Positions 28,614-39,164 of a stretch of 64,000 nt of DNA are shown here, piece after piece. Under the pieces are notes generated by a model that saw only the letters and a program-made list of their open reading frames with translations, searched no databases and had not been told where the DNA came from. Position 1 is the stretch's first letter. Each line of letters starts with the position of its first letter. The translations under genes and the position numbers were made by a program. Origin of the DNA: Brachynemurus nebulosus (lineage: Eukaryota; Arthropoda; Insecta; Neuroptera; Myrmeleontidae); the NCBI GenBank assembly GCA_035578155.1, contig JAPWDM010000021.1:1665001-1729000 (forward strand), read 5' to 3'.

Positions 28614-28890
28614 GTAATTAGGTCTGTGGAACCACTATTTCTCACCAACTACCGGCCACATTATTATTATTGTACTTTAGAATCGTCAGATTAAATAGAT
28701 TTTACTAGTTTGTAAAAGTATCAAGTTTATTCTTTTTTGAACTCGCCAAAAAATTTAACTAAAGAATATTATGAATATGAACATTTTTGTTAATTACTGT
28801 ACACATGGAAAATATGTATAATAGATAATCCCTTCCAATTATTCGATTGTCATATTACTGGTTATTGCTTATTAGTATAATTTAAATAAA
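28614..28890 (+). repeat. Left arm of a 277-bp inverted duplication
   Basis: The sequence from GTAATTAGGTCTGTGG (28614) to TTTAAATAAA (28890) recurs inverted at 30270-30546 with equal length and only about two mismatches by eye. The arm contains no gene. It is followed by AAATAAAGTAGGCAACATT, a copy of which also appears, in direct orientation, at about 30184-30202 between two AT tracts. Confidence 0.92.
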
Positions 28891-29001
28891 GTAGGCAACA
28901 TTGTACAAAATGTATGTTTATCATTATTTAACTTAAATATGGTGTATGATTTGTCTTTGTTCGCTACATTGTGCACGAATCCGAAACGTTTTTCTAAAGC
29001 A

Positions 29002-29005
<4 letters not shown>

Positions 29006-29078
<73 letters not shown>
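29006..29078. repeat. (AT)n tract at the 3' side of a LINE fragment
   Basis: AT repeat leading directly into (AAT)n at 29078-29091, the LINE tail. Confidence 0.95.
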
Positions 29079-29081
<3 letters not shown>

Positions 29082-30125
29082 ATAATAATATTTATTTATT
29101 GTGTAGACCCAAGAAATAGGATACAATACGTCATATAACAATTAGATAATAATCCAATTAACAATAATTATAGTAAGTCATTTATACTATATGGCTATAT
29201 GGTACACTTTCTTAAATGGAGTTTTAACAGTTTTTTAAATTTATTTTTATTTTTCTCATTTCTAATATGAGGTGGTAATTTCCTAAAAATTAAATGTCCG
29301 GTATATACTGGTGATTTTTCATAAAAACTAGTATCATGTACTATTGTTGTCTGTGAATATCTTGTATTGTAATGTTTCTCATCCGTGACGTCAAAGTGAT
29401 TATATTCGTTCATTATTTTAAGCAATTCAAAGGCATATATTGCGTAAAATGTAAAAATTTTATTTTCCAAAAAAATTGGCTTGCAGGAATCTAATCTCTT
29501 TAAATCATACATTATTCGTAATATACGTTTCTGAATAATAAAAGCACGTCTGCTCTCAGATGATCTACCCCAGTTTATTACTCCATATTTAAGACTTGAG
29601 TAAACAAAGACATTATAGATAACAAGTAATTTTGCTGGTTCGAAAAAGTCCTTTAGCTGTTTTATTTGGAAGTAATATTTGTTCAGCTTTTTACAAACTT
29701 CGGATACTTGTGTTGTCCATTTAAGGGTATCATCAATATAGATACCTAGTATTTTTGAGTACCTTGTTATTTTTATTTCAAATGGAAGATTCAGTGATAC
29801 GATTGCTTCTCTTATTTTAAAATTGAGACATGTAGTCTTTTCCAAGTTTACTATAAGTTGATTTCTTTGGCACCATAATTTAAAATCGTTAACCGTTTCC
29901 TTAACTTTTTTTTCAGCTTCATCCAATGAAGATGCTGTTATTACAATTGTTATGTCATCAGCATACATTAATATCTTGTCACCACGGACATATTCTACTA
30001 AATCATAACAGTTGAACAAAAGTAGGCCCAAATTACTACCCTGAGGCACACCCACTGTTACACTCTGTTGTTCAGACATAGAATCCTCAAATTGTACAAT
30101 AAATTTCCGATTTGATAAATAATCA
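29079..30125 (-). mobile_element. 5'-truncated LINE, C-terminal half of RT
   Basis: The minus frame opens at the AT tract (about 30125, [14 protein letters not shown]) and runs without a stop to 29195. It carries VGVPQGSNLGLLLF, the catalytic MYADDITIV, YSKILGIYIDDTLKW and the tail KHYNTRYSQTT...FRKLPPHIRNE. It is the same type of LINE as 24798-26793 (same motif order, same (AAT)n tail) but a divergent family. Only the last 310 or so codons are present. The intact frame suggests that truncation happened at insertion. Both edges are (AT)n. Confidence 0.82.
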
Positions 30126-30127
30126 GT

Positions 30128-30130
<3 letters not shown>

Positions 30131-30190
<60 letters not shown>

Positions 30191-30199
30191 GTAGGCAAC

Positions 30200-30267
<68 letters not shown>
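30131..30267. repeat. Two (AT)n tracts separated by a 20-bp unique word
   Basis: AT tracts at about 30131-30183 and 30203-30267 flank AAATAAAGTAGGCAACATT, which duplicates the sequence after the left arm at 28884-28903. Confidence 0.95.
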
Positions 30268-30269
<2 letters not shown>

Positions 30270-30270
<1 letters not shown>

Positions 30271-30546
30271 TTATTTAAATTTTACTAATAAGCAATAACC
30301 AGTAATATGACAATCGAATAATTGGAAGAGATTATCTATTATACATATTTTCCATGTGTACAGTAATTAACAAAAATGTTCATATTCATAATATTCTTTA
30401 GTTAAATTTTTTGGCGAATTCAAAAAAGAATAAACTTGATACTTTTACAAACTAGTAAAATCTATTTAATCTGACGATTCTAAAGTACAATAATAATAAT
30501 GTGGCCGGTAGTTGGTGAGAAATAGTGGTTCCACAGACCTAATTAC
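30270..30546 (-). repeat. Right arm of the 277-bp inverted duplication
   Basis: Inverted copy of 28614-28890. The space between the arms (28891-30269) holds the truncated LINE and three AT tracts. Confidence 0.92.
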
Positions 30547-30795
30547 TCTATATATATACTAGGAAACAGAAATAATTTTTGTGTAGTAGAAATGTATGTA
30601 TTTTATTATTGACAAAAATATCCATTGTGCATAATAAGCAACTATATTTTATAAATTTGATTGTAAAAATATTTTTGGAAAGAACTGGCGCTTGGTTTGT
30701 ACAGTAACTGATATTTTTCATCATATGGTAAATTCTTCTAGTGTCAATAAATTTTTCAGTTACTGCCTTGATGAGTAGGATTAAATGATTTTTTG

Positions 30796-31110
30796 TTAAG
30801 AATTGATCAAAAATATGATTTTTTTAGGCTCTGGAATATTTTTTTTGTTTAAAAAATATTTCAATAATTTTATAAATTTTTTGTCAAACTTGAGGCTCAA
30901 AATTTTTCCTCCACTTTTTTTTGCGTAAATGAAATTTAATTGTACTTTTTCGCATCTAGTACATATTTCGACGTCTTTCGAAAAGTTTATTAATCCACCT
31001 TTACTTTTAATAGAAATTAAAAAATTCAGGAACTCTGGTAATTGCATTAACGCATTTACAACACACTCAGATGTAAGTGCGTTAATACCACTATTTGTGT
31101 AAGAAAGTCC
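30796..31110 (-). pseudogene. P-element/THAP9-like transposase, C-terminal fragment
   Basis: Minus-strand reading LSYTNSGINALTSECVVNAL (about 31050-31110) continues in frame into LPEFLNFLISIKSKGGLINF, then SKDVEICTRCEK. The pattern SGxxxLTxEC...FKxRGGL..PS.DVxxIC..CEK is the C-terminal segment of P-element-like transposases related to THAP9 (family knowledge). Nothing upstream of this segment is recognisable, so it is a fragment. A 113-codon minus frame at 31112-31453 lies next to it; I do not recognise it and it may belong to either neighbour. Confidence 0.45.
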
Positions 31111-31453
31111 CTTAAATCTGGGATATTAACGTAATCATCATTTGTTGTTTCTTCATTAATACCTTCAAAAAGTTTAGTTTTTGCATTGGTGATATTAAAA
31201 TACCTATATTTTCTAAAAGCATACAGTTTCCACTAAATGAATCTTTTAACTGTATATGCATGAGCATTTTTTTGTAAACTAACTTTTGTACTAAGTTGCA
31301 AGATTTACTGTTTTCTTCACAATTGTAATCAAAAATTAACTCAACTGACCCTGCTACTTCTTTTTTACAATATACGATAATTCCATAAGCATGGCGTTCA
31401 CTTCGTTTTACATCTTCTCTGTATATTTCCGCATTCATAATTTCCGCTGACAA

Positions 31454-33480
31454 ATACTATGAGAATTTTTCCCATAATGGATTACCGATAAGTTTGCCAT
31501 CTACATTACTTGGATCTGGTTTAAATATGTATCGGTTTCCAACAGGAGCCAACTGATTGAAGTCTCCAAACATCACAATAGATTTTCCTGCAAATGGCTT
31601 TTCAAAACGGAAGATTTATTGTAGTCGTAGATTGATTTGGCCTAAAACTTTACTTCCAATCATACTTCATCCATAATTATCAGCTTTAAATCTTGCAGTT
31701 TTGATAAAATAGTGTTACTAACACTGCTACCTAGTGGAGGCACTTCTGAACCAAATCGATTTAAAGGTAACACAAATGCCGAATGGAGAGTAATATCTTT
31801 AATGTTAAAAGCGACTTTTTCAGTTGGTGCACAAAGTAAGTTTTTAATACTCTCGAGGTTTGTTCCTTCTTGAATATTGTAGTATCAGAGCAATATTTGC
31901 TGAATTACTTCAATCACATACACATTCATAAATGGGTGTCTTACTTAATTTATGGCAATTCAATATATGTATGAAAAAGATATTTTTTCTGTTTTTCATT
32001 TAAAGACCGTACTATTTCATTATAATATTTATCGTCTACCATTTTTGGAACAGGAAACATCAGATCATCGTTACTTTTCTTGTTAATATCGACACTAATA
32101 TTAACAAAAATATCTACTTCGTCTCCTCTGTCACACAAAGTTTCAAAATCGTTGGGTTCTGCAACGTGGTCCTTATTATCTTCTTCATTTTCATTACTAC
32201 GTTCATGGTCATTGATTGCCATTTCAATAGCATCAATTTTCCCATCTTCACCTGTGTCATCATAAACAAATTTTGCTCTGTTCTGAAGAATAACGTTTTT
32301 AAACTGAACAAATTTTTCCTTATGATTTACATTAATGACATCCTCTTGCTCATTAGACCATGGTAAAAACAACATAATTTTCTCTCTAAAATAATTGTCT
32401 TCATCAGTTTCAATATTGTATCTCATATACCGAAGTATTTTTGTTCTTTTTCTTCTTATCATTACTCCACTACCATCCTTTAACACAAATCGGTTTTCTG
32501 ATGAATCAATTTTATGAATAAATTCTTCATCATCAGTTTCACTTTGATCATTATCAGTTGTTTTTACGAGATGACTTACTGGTATACGTATAGAATGCAG
32601 CATGCTCTGTAAAACACAATTTTTTGAGAATTTCTGGCCTATTTTCATAGTGATCAATAATTCCCTTTTTGAAAATTTCAGTTCATGTACTGGGAAGTTT
32701 ATATGACCTGGAACACATTGAAAGTGGCAAGCCAAGTATGTAATAAACGGCTTCTTGTGCAAAGAATTCACTTGCATTCAGAAATTTATTTGCTAGAAAA
32801 CGTAACTGTGCTCATATAGAAAGATCACCTTTCTTTACTTCTTTCATGGCATCTCGGAGGATCTTCTATACTCCTCTTTTACTTTTATTAATATAGTTAA
32901 GAATATACATTGCACAAGAATAAACATTAGTTACGTATTGGATATCCATGTTAAATCGATGCAAAGAAAGAATTTCTGTATTGTATGCATTTACACGAAT
33001 ATCTTTTAAACACCTCTTCAAAAAACATTTTGGTCTTGTTAAGGCATTTCTAATAGCCAGATAGTGCTCTTCAGTCAGTTGTAATTTACGTAAGAATTCA
33101 TCAAATGTGATATCTTCTTCGTTTTTGTACATATATATTATCAAGTAACTCTCTCACTTGAACTATTTTTTCTTTATATCTCTTTAATTCGGTTTCAGTA
33201 ACAGAATCACTTAATGGCTCCAATGTCTTGGTTTCTTCCATAGGTCTTGGTTTGCTTCCAACTTAGAACTGTATTAATGCAAGGACAATTTCATGACTTT
33301 CACGGGCACACGTTATAAATCTGTCAATAAAATTTATGTACTCGTTTATCCTTTCCTCATCGCCTTATTTTAGTTCCGGAGCCCCCTTAAACCATAGTAA
33401 AATATGTGCAGGAGTAGAACCTCTCTGTTGAAACTCCATTTTCTTATAGCTATCTCGTATTTCATATTCTCTAAAAATGC
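31454..33480 (-). pseudogene. Helitron Rep/helicase, decayed
   Basis: Minus-strand pieces appear in Helitron order. The Rep region (33200-33450) has EFQQRGS and LLWFKGAP, but the HUH pair is damaged (PAHI in place of PHIH, near 33400-33412). KCFLKRCLKDIRVNAYN and NMDIQYVTNVYSCAMYILNY follow at 32866-33144. An insert region runs 31950-32777 (IMLFLPWSNEQED; LNEKQKKYLFHT at its end). PIF1-type helicase pieces come last: APTEKVAFNIKDITLHSAF (about 31760-31830), LKLIIMDEV (about 31670) and FGDFNQLAPVGNRY (about 31530-31560). The helicase Walker A loop is not found and stops are numerous. No terminal CTRR hairpin was identified, so element edges are unknown. Helitrons move by rolling-circle replication; this copy cannot. 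Confidence 0.8.
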
Positions 33481-33789
33481 TATTGTTAAATTCAGACTTT
33501 AAATATCACAGTGCTAAAACAAATTTTCTTGTTGAAGTTCAAGTAGTGTTTCTGCTAGATTTTTGTGTGCTAATTACGGGAAAAGTAGTTAAATAATTCT
33601 ATCACGTCAGACTTTTGAGGAAATATAATCTTTATTTTTTCCATTATTTTTTCAATAGGAATTCAGTTTAACGGCGACGTACGTTTAGTCATACTTTTAG
33701 TTATGATATAAAATGAAGCTTGTCTGATTGTAATGAGTCATTGCCCTATAAATTGAATAAAAATACAACACAGGCAATCATGGGGACTG

Positions 33790-33875
33790 GCGACAGAAGA
33801 AAAAATTTAAAATACTTTAAATGTTATTAGGACAGCAAATTGGTTATACAAAATATCCATGTTTTTTGTGTGAAT
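33790..33875 (+). pseudogene. Fragment of the unnamed GYTKYPCFLCE transposon-like family
   Basis: Plus-strand codons read MLLGQQIGYTKYPCFLCE, matching ILLGQQAGYTKFPCYLYE in the broken gene at 51440-53168. The fragment stops at 33875, where TAGTGATGGG, a hAT-like terminus, begins. Confidence 0.6.
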
Positions 33876-33930
33876 TAGTGATGGGTTAATACGAATATTT
33901 ATGAATATTACCTGATATGAATATATTCGT
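33876..33930. mobile_element. Candidate hAT left terminus
   Basis: TAGTGATGGGTTAATACG at 33876 has hAT terminus form and interrupts a recognisable coding fragment at that base. The 8 bp before it are GTGTGAAT; I did not find the partner end or the second TSD copy. Confidence 0.35.
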
Positions 33931-34697
33931 TTGATGATATTATAATATCTTAAGCGACACCAAATATTACTAATATCTGTATTTTGCACTTATACGACTA
34001 ATACCTAATATTTTAGATATAGTAGATATGTATTCCTTAACTAATATTGTAGATACGTACTCCTTGTATTCGTGGATTCGTTATGAATAGATGTACTTAA
34101 TATCATACGTATATGTACGTAATATTTATTATAACGTATTTTCAACAAATAAAAATTTTTTTTAATTCGACGAATACAAATTTTTTGGTTAAAAAATTTC
34201 ATCGAGAGTGAGTAAAGGGAATAAATTTGATGGATTTACGTAAAATTTTATGAGTATAAAATGTCTTACATTAGCTAATTTTATAAATACATTTTTGTAA
34301 CTTTAAGTGTTAAGATCCTTAGTAACAATTCTCAGAATCAAATTTTGAATTTCTTTGCCTATGTGAAAAAAGGATTTAAATTTTCGTGTAATATAATAGC
34401 CAATAACGTTTAGATATTGTCTAATAAAACCAGCAGCTGCTCTATTATTGTTTAATGAAGTATAAAAATGCCAAGTTTCATTTGGAATGCTGAGTTTTCG
34501 GGAAAACCAAAATAATAGTATGCATGGAAGAGATTCATTATTGTATAAAATTTGAATACTGGATACAAAACTTCAATTTTTATCCTGTAACTTCATTTAT
34601 TATTTAAACAAATTAAAAAAAAGCAATCGAAAGGAATTAAAAATCAAATCAAAAAACATAATTATGTAGTTTACTACAAACTATATAACAATTGTAA
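33931..34697. other. Non-coding stretch
   Basis: AT-rich with recurring GAATAT words near 33900-34190, possibly interior of the candidate hAT element. No coding supported. Confidence 0.3.
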
Positions 34698-34977
34698 TGA
34701 TGTGGGTGGATGACATGGCGAGCTTTGATGATATTTAAGTGCAGATTATTGTTAGCAAAAGCTCCTGTCTGGCGAATAACTCACACCATCATCATTACTA
34801 CTCTATTACTGTGTATTGTTGAAAGAATTTATTTGTCCCAATTTTCTAATCCAAAGGAAATTCGTAGGTTGCGATGAATAAAAATTTAGTTGCAGCATAA
34901 TAAAGGATTTTATTTTATTAAATAATAAAACCGTTGTATATTACGACATAAAGATACTTAAATGAAAATACGTAACA
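34698..34977 (-). repeat. LTR copy 1 (solo or 3' LTR)
   Basis: Starts TGATGTGGGTGG and ends ACGTAACA; read on the minus strand it is TGTTACG...CCACATCA, the TG...CA form of an LTR. A related copy in the same orientation lies at 54372-54647. No 5-bp target duplication is seen and no clear polypurine tract adjoins it. Orientation is inferred from the gag-like ORF beside the other copy. Confidence 0.6.
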
Positions 34978-37367
34978 ACAAATACAAAAGTTCCCAACAA
35001 TACATTAAATAGTTCTTTGCTTATTCAACCCCACCATAATTAAATCAAAACACCCCGCGCTACAAGCGTGTTAAGGGTGTCAGTCGACGACCAAACCACC
35101 AGTGTTACCAATGCAACACCTTCTGGATATATAAGATGAACTAAAATGATCATCAACGAAACCGTCAGATGTCACAACTATAGAGGACGGACCATTATAA
35201 GTTAGTGAAGCAAGCTACGTTGAATATATGTAAAGCATATTGCCTAGGTTGTTGCATACCGTTACATATCCCTGGCACAAAGCTCTATCACTGAGAATGT
35301 GGAACATTATCAGTGATTGAGCTGAAAATAGAAACATACAATAGACGCAATAGTTGTACACCCAACAATATATAAAACATAAGACAAATTATATAACAAA
35401 CATAAATAATTTTAGATATAAATAAGTTATCCCGACATCTTTGAAGAAAAAATAAAATGATAATAGAAAAGAAACTTCAAAGATGTTTTGATAGAATTCT
35501 GAAAATTTCAAAATACATGGTGTCAGTAAAAAAAACTCTGATTATAAAAACATAAGTTAAATTATTTTCAGAAAATCTGAATTATTCAGTACAAAACAAA
35601 ATTGAATAATTTTTTTACATATTATAATTATTACTGAAAACTGAATTATATTACAAGATATGGAAAACAATCAATAATATCTGAGAAAATTTGCATCACA
35701 TATAGTTTACCTTTCAAAATAATTTTAAATAAAAGTAAAAATAGAAAACAACAAAAAAAAAATGTACATTAAATCCTATGCTTAAAACATATTTACAAAA
35801 TATTATTATGGCTTTAGCATATATAAAATTTTTATTAAAAAGATTGAAAATATTACTGAAGTACATTTTAAAATCGAATAAAAAGAAACACCAAAATATT
35901 TACCAAAAAAGGAAAACAACGATCAAACTTAGTGGCATGATTTTTTTTTTTTAGATAACATCATTACCAACAACATTAAGGTCAAAAACAGCTGCCCCAT
36001 GGACAAAACTAAGGGATTGGCGCTTGTGTTAATTACAAAAGGGGCGAACTTACTCTCATAAAGTAATTGTTCCCGAAACTATTGTCTAAAAAATTTTAAA
36101 AGGAAGGAAACATAAGTTAAAAGCACACGTGTTAAATTGACAAGAGAAATAGTGTTAGGTAGTATTTCTGTTAGAAATTTACAGAAAATAAAGATAGGTC
36201 TTCAAAACAGAGTTATATAAAAGAACAACATCTGCATATAAAGGAATAAACAAAGGCTTTAGAATAACCTAGTAACATGCAACCAAGAGTTAATACTAAA
36301 CAGATTGCTAATCTATTATTTGAATTTCAGAGAAGTTTGATAATAAAAGAAGGGCGAATATTAAATTTTAAAACATATGCTAAAATTGAACAATAAAGCT
36401 TGAAAAAGAAACGATAAAATAAAAAAAATAATTTCTGATGCAACTTTGATTGTTGCAGAGAACAATTTTGTATTCATTGCTAAAAAAAATAATATTTTTA
36501 ATCCAAATCGTTCAGATAAAACTACACAAAAAAAAATCTATAATTTAGATCTTATTTAAAATAAATATGCAAAGAAATATAATCACAATTCAACGTATTA
36601 CGTATCGATAAAATTTAAAATACTCGAATATTGCAAAAGAAAAACCAATTATTTTGCCAACAATATTAATCCATTTATTATTAATAAGGACGCAAAAAGA
36701 AATATTAACATCCATGAGAGAAAATAGAAAGTTTTAAATAACTATAGACTAATAAATACTAGTTAAAATAGAAGCCGCCAATCAGACAATATCGTATAAA
36801 AATATCCATAGTTAGCATAATTTCTTATATCGTAAGTAGATACCCAAAACATACACAAAACTCCCCATATATATCATCAAAACATCACAATACCGGCGAA
36901 AATCCTCATTAGAACCGCACAAATCCAAAATATCAAAATATATCAGTATAGCAATAACATTCAATAACATAAAAAAATAATGGCACCAAGCTTTCTCGTA
37001 TCAAGAAAATAGCAACAAACATAAGTATATTGTCGGATTGGTGAAAGCAAAACATGAATATATAAACATAAACCATTACAAAATGAATGATAAAAAAATA
37101 TGATAGGAAATAAACTGGAAAACATTCTTGAAAATATTTTATTTAAAGAAAATAAAATTTCCTACCAGAACTTACAATAATTGTATAAATAAAAAAAAAT
37201 TTAAAAGGAAAATTTATTAAAATATACAACCAAGCTAGTTAACTAGTTAAGAAATTATTAACCCAGTATAAACATATCGAAGTAAAAATGACAAGTTCAG
37301 TTTCAAAACAACAAGACCTAAGGTAGATTGCAAAAATTATTAATAAAGAATAGGTATGATTAATGAC
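34978..37367. other. Long non-coding, AT-rich stretch
   Basis: No ORF with a family motif. A GC-richer patch at about 35050-35290 looks like it could be the end of an LTR element body, but no motif supports this. Confidence 0.35.
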
Positions 37368-38984
37368 AAAAGGATCTAGCCGTACTTCCATAGCGAAACT
37401 GCCCCCACTAGCAACTTATATTAATAACTGTACTAACAGTATGGTGAAGCTATAAGTAAGTAATTGATTTCTACCACCTTCTCGGCTAAAACTGAATAGT
37501 TACGGAGATAACTAAAAAATAATAAAAAATGATTGCTTTATTCAAAAATTTTTTTCTCGGTAACTACTTAACATAAAAAAATAATTCCAAATACACATGA
37601 AGGCAGACACTCTCTAGAATATTAGACATATTAATTTATTAACATCCCAGTCCTCGTTATTGAGGATAATAACAAGAATAAAATCCGATCCAATGTTATT
37701 TTTATAGGGTTCCCATTGAGTTACCACCTCAAAAGAAATACAGTAACTGGGCCTTAGTCTACTTTATTACCATACCAAGTTTTATTTAAATTCGAGGGCT
37801 GGAACATACTTTAAAAAAATATTTTTTAAACTTATCCTGTCGAACGGCCCTTCCAGTTGGTCCGACCCTGGAGTTAAGCATATCAATCGAAAGCTCATTA
37901 AAAATCAAGTGTTGTGTCTAATAGAGTGTTTTTTCTTGTCTCCTATAGTTTTCGAGATAATCAGGAAAAATCGAAATAGGGTATAATCAGATATGGGGGA
38001 TCTCCCCCAGATAGAAACTTACATCAGTAACTATATCGTCATTTAGGTAACACTGTGAGTACCTTATATGTATAACTTTCGTTGACCAAAACGAAGCAGT
38101 TATGGAAATATAATAAAAAATTGTGAGAAAATATGTTTTCAGGGTGTTTTATTACCATATAAAGTATTAAAATCCGAGTAGTACTGTATTATACACGTCA
38201 AAACGACACATTTAAACACATTTTGGACAATTTTCTATTATATTTCCATAACTGCTTCGTTTTGATCAACGCAAGTTATACATATAAGGTACTTACAGTG
38301 TCACCTAAATGATGACATAGCTACTGATATAATTTTCTATCTGGGGGAGATCCCCCATATCTGATTATACCGTTTTTCGATTTTTCCTGGTTATTTCGAA
38401 AACTGTAGGAGATAAGAAAAAACATTTCATTAGACACAACATTTTATTTTTAAAGAGATTTCGATTGATATGCTTAATTCCAGGGTCGGGCCAACTGGAG
38501 GGGCCGTTCGACAGGATAAGTTTAAAAAATATTTTTTTTAAAATATGTTCCACCCCTCGAATTTAAATAAAACTTGGTATGGTAATAAAGTAGACTAAGG
38601 CCCAGTTACTGTATTTTTTTTTGAGGTGATAACTCAATGGGAAACTTATAAAAATAACATTGGATCGGATTTTAGCCTTGTTATTATCCTCAATAACGAG
38701 GACTGGAATGTTAATATATATGTCTAATATTCTAGAGAGTATCTGCCTTCATGTGCATTTGGAATTAATTATTCTTTTATGTGAAGTAGTTACTGAGAAT
38801 ATTTTTGAATAAAGCAGTCATCTTTTATAATTTTTTGGTTATCTCTGTAACTATTCGGTTTTAGCCGGGAAGGTGGTAGATGTGTATTAGATATCAATTA
38901 CTTATAGCCTTACTGTTAGTACAGCTATTAATATAAGTTGCTATTGGGGGGCAGTTTCGCTATGGAAGTACGGCTAGGTCCTTT
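37368..38984. mobile_element. Second foldback element (about 1.62 kb), arms about 757 bp
   Basis: The left arm (about 37368-38124) recurs inverted at about 38227-38984, leaving a centre of about 100 bp. Outer ends read AAAGGATCTAGCCGTACTTC and, inverted, AAAGGACCTAGCCGTACTTC. Arms share blocks such as ATATGGGGGATCTCCCCCAG, itself palindromic. No coding; no TSD resolved. The arms contain TATCTCGAAAACTATAGGAG, close to the word in the 16117-17688 foldback. Confidence 0.87.
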
Positions 38985-39164
38985 AACCTTTTGACTGCAC
39001 TATGGATTAACGTCTCATTGATGATAGTAATATAATATACTTACAAAAATATAAAGTGGATAACAAGATACATATGATACTATTGACAAAAAAGACGAAA
39101 ATAATAAAAAAATTAACTTTTGTAATTTACAAAGTATGTATTAGTAATGTCAGTGTTTATTCGT

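Noticed and set aside
35040..35290. 3' end of an LTR-element pol next to LTR copy 1
   Set aside because: Reading frames there show no pol motif and there is no convincing polypurine tract.
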